A stretch of DNA of 15,145 bases, taken from the NCBI GenBank assembly GCA_937876715.1, contig CALEGA010000047.1, forward strand, positions 1-15,145. Direction: 5' to 3'. This document shows, piece by piece, positions 13,663 to 15,145 of the stretch. The notes beneath the pieces are model-generated. The model was given only the letters and a program-made list of their open reading frames with translations. It searched no databases and was not told the origin of the DNA. The stretch is from an uncultured Candidatus Saccharibacteria bacterium (GTDB lineage Bacteria; Patescibacteriota; Saccharimonadia; Saccharimonadales; Saccharimonadaceae). Each line of letters begins with the position of its first letter. The first letter of the stretch is position 1. The translations under genes were made by a program, and so were the position numbers.

Positions 13663-15145
13663 ATGCGTTCGAGAATTTTTTGTAAAAAATTCAAATCTTC
13701 AGCTTTTTTCATTCTTGCCGCGCTCCTCATCGTTCCGAGCATCTTAACTGTTGTAAATTTTACAACACAAACCTTTGCTGACGTCGATAATAATAAGAAC
13801 TACACCGTCAAAATTTACGACAGCAAGGGACAAACCGAAATCGCCAGCTCCAGCTTCCCGGGCAAAAACCTTTTCAAAAACGACGGCACTAACGACGTGG
13901 TTCTATCTTACGTCATCACTGCCGCCGGTTCAGCCGACACCAATGGTAAATATGCCGATTGCGAATTAAACAAGAATATGAACTGTCAGTTGGTAATCCG
14001 TACCAACGGCTCCGTCTCGGCCGTCGTCACTATTCAAGCGAAAGATTTGTCGCAAATTACAAACGGTGTTCGCGTTCAAATCGTTCCCGACGGCGTCACC
14101 TGCACGCTCGGTTCAGCCGATAACGGTTGTTTAGAGACTACGATTGCGCCGTTCATTTCGTCATCGACCGGCTCATTCTATAACGACAACTATGGCAGCG
14201 GCAACACGCCCACAACTACAGTTCCTATCGCCACCGCCACTCAACAATACTACGACCCGACCAAAGAACAAACAGGCAGCAATCCTACTGGCGAACAAGC
14301 CACCTGTCACAGCGAATCTGGCGCCGTCGGTTGGTTTATCTGCCCAATCCTCGAACTCGCCGCCAGCGCCAGTACTTGGGCATACGAAACCGTCATCGAA
14401 CCATCGCTCCAAATTCGCTCCGGTCTCTTTAGTACCACTGGCGACAGCAACGGCACTTTCCAAGCTTGGAGCATCTTCCGCGACTTCGCTAACGTTATCT
14501 TCGTCATTCTGCTCCTCGTCGTCATTTTCTCGCAAATCACCGGCATCGGCATCGACAACTACGGCATCAAAAAAACTTTACCAAAACTCATCGTCGCCGC
14601 TATTCTCGTCAACATTTCTTTCTACATCTGCCAAGCTCTCGTTGACGTTTCTAACATTGCTGGCGCCGGCATCTATAGCGCCGTCAACGGCATCAACATA
14701 GACGTTCAAAACGCCAGCGCCCTTTCGGGTATCGGCTATTCCACTAGCATCATCTTCACCGTCCTTGCCGCTCTCTCCGGTCTAACCGTCGCTGGCATCG
14801 TCGCCGGCGGCGCAGGCGCACTTTGGACTATGATTTCTGGCGCTCTGCTCGCCGTCATCCCAGTTTTAGTCGGCGCACTCGTCTCCGTCCTGCTCCTCTT
14901 CTTTCTGCTCGCAATGCGCCAGACCATCGTCGTTCTCCTCGTCGCTATTTCGCCGCTCGCGTTCGTTTGCTATACGCTCCCCAACACCAAAAACCTCTTC
15001 GACCGTTGGATGCAACTACTGCGCGGTATGCTGGTTTTGTATCCGATTTGCGCTCTTATGATTGCTGGCGGTCGTCTCGCCTCGAAAATTATTCTCGCTT
15101 CCGGCGCCGCAGAAAACAACTTGTTCATCATTCTCGTCGCTATGG
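13663..15145 (+). CDS. VirB6/TrbL-like type IV secretion membrane protein (3' truncated)
   Basis: The reading frame is open from the ATG at 13663 to the window end, 494 codons with no stop. A signal peptide (hydrophobic core at about 13-31, cleavage after TFA at 37-39) is followed by an outside region of about 230 residues. That region is Thr/Asn/Gly-rich and has six cysteines (100, 108, 147, 156, 215, 227). From about residue 275 it becomes polytopic: FANVIFVILLLVVIFSQITG, then GIKKTLPKLIVAAILVN (303-317), a Gly/Ala-rich stretch, VSVLLLFFLLAMRQTIVVLL, and SPLAFVCYTLPNTKNLFDRW (430-449). The LPKLIVAAILVNISF and AISPLAFVxYxLPNT motifs resemble the VirB6/TrbL-type protein found with type IV secretion or pilus clusters in CPR genomes. 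In such systems it forms the inner-membrane channel. The following genes, probably VirB4-like, are outside the window. The family match is from memory. Confidence 0.8.
   Translation, partial: MRSRIFCKKFKSSAFFILAALLIVPSILTVVNFTTQTFADVDNNKNYTVKIYDSKGQTEIASSSFPGKNLFKNDGTNDVVLSYVITAAGSADTNGKYADCELNKNMNCQLVIRTNGSVSAVVTIQAKDLSQITNGVRVQIVPDGVTCTLGSADNGCLETTIAPFISSSTGSFYNDNYGSGNTPTTTVPIATATQQYYDPTKEQTGSNPTGEQATCHSESGAVGWFICPILELAASASTWAYETVIEPSLQIRSGLFSTTGDSNGTFQAWSIFRDFANVIFVILLLVVIFSQITGIGIDNYGIKKTLPKLIVAAILVNISFYICQALVDVSNIAGAGIYSAVNGINIDVQNASALSGIGYSTSIIFTVLAALSGLTVAGIVAGGAGALWTMISGALLAVIPVLVGALVSVLLLFFLLAMRQTIVVLLVAISPLAFVCYTLPNTKNLFDRWMQLLRGMLVLYPICALMIAGGRLASKIILASGAAENNLFIILVAM

Noticed and set aside
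1..15145. CRISPR arrays, insertion sequences, integrase or attachment sites, and alternative genetic code.
   Set aside because: No regularly spaced repeats, transposase or integrase motifs were found, and TGA, TAA and TAG all act as stops.

Overview
The window looks like a chromosomal segment of a Patescibacteria/CPR bacterium, most likely Saccharibacteria (TM7). The reasons are the very compact layout, the marked preference for C-ending codons on the coding strand, short A/T-rich promoters sitting almost on the start codons, an RNase J with a long lysine-rich N-terminus, a VirB6/TrbL-like membrane protein of the type common in CPR genomes, and several small anchored surface proteins. The lineage is inferred from these features. 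No rRNA or marker phylogeny is available here. The standard bacterial code fits: TAA, TAG and TGA all end real genes.

Layout. At 1-365 lie the 3' end of rimK (ribosomal protein S6 glutamate ligase family) and a tRNA-Arg(CCG). At 386-1658 nusA has a consensus promoter, a leader hairpin and a strong terminator. At 1669-4832 a minus-strand metallo-beta-lactamase (MBL) hydrolase and RNase J are divergently transcribed from back-to-back promoters. At 4896-6011 is a Thr-rich single-pass surface protein. At 6076-6207 is tRNA-Leu(CAG) with its terminator. At 6296-7087 is a secreted protein with a signal peptide and a perfect-box promoter.

At 7194-9247 lies an AT-rich cassette with foreign-looking codon use: a TIGR04255-like protein, a 52-codon overlapping ORF with a strong Shine-Dalgarno, and a ComEC-type MBL protein. 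This is the best candidate for an undescribed accessory (possibly defence or conflict) system. From 9281 to 11352 follow three envelope proteins: a TTG-started single-pass protein, a secreted beta-sandwich protein with a C-terminal anchor resembling DUF916-type (WxL-interacting) proteins, and a LiaF-TM-like four-helix protein. At 11385-13600 are glucose-6-phosphate isomerase and carbamate kinase, closely spaced. From 13663 to the window end is a long VirB6/TrbL-like polytopic protein that runs off the end.

How they fit together. The housekeeping part covers transcription elongation and termination (NusA), RNA decay (RNase J), translation (two tRNAs, RimK) and minimal energy metabolism (Pgi, ArcC). 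The rest is cell-surface and secretion machinery, as expected of a host-attached, metabolically reduced cell. Three genes (10912, 11385, 13663) appear to be transcribed as leaderless mRNAs. No gene-free stretch exceeds 150 bases, and no CRISPR array, transposase or integrase was seen.
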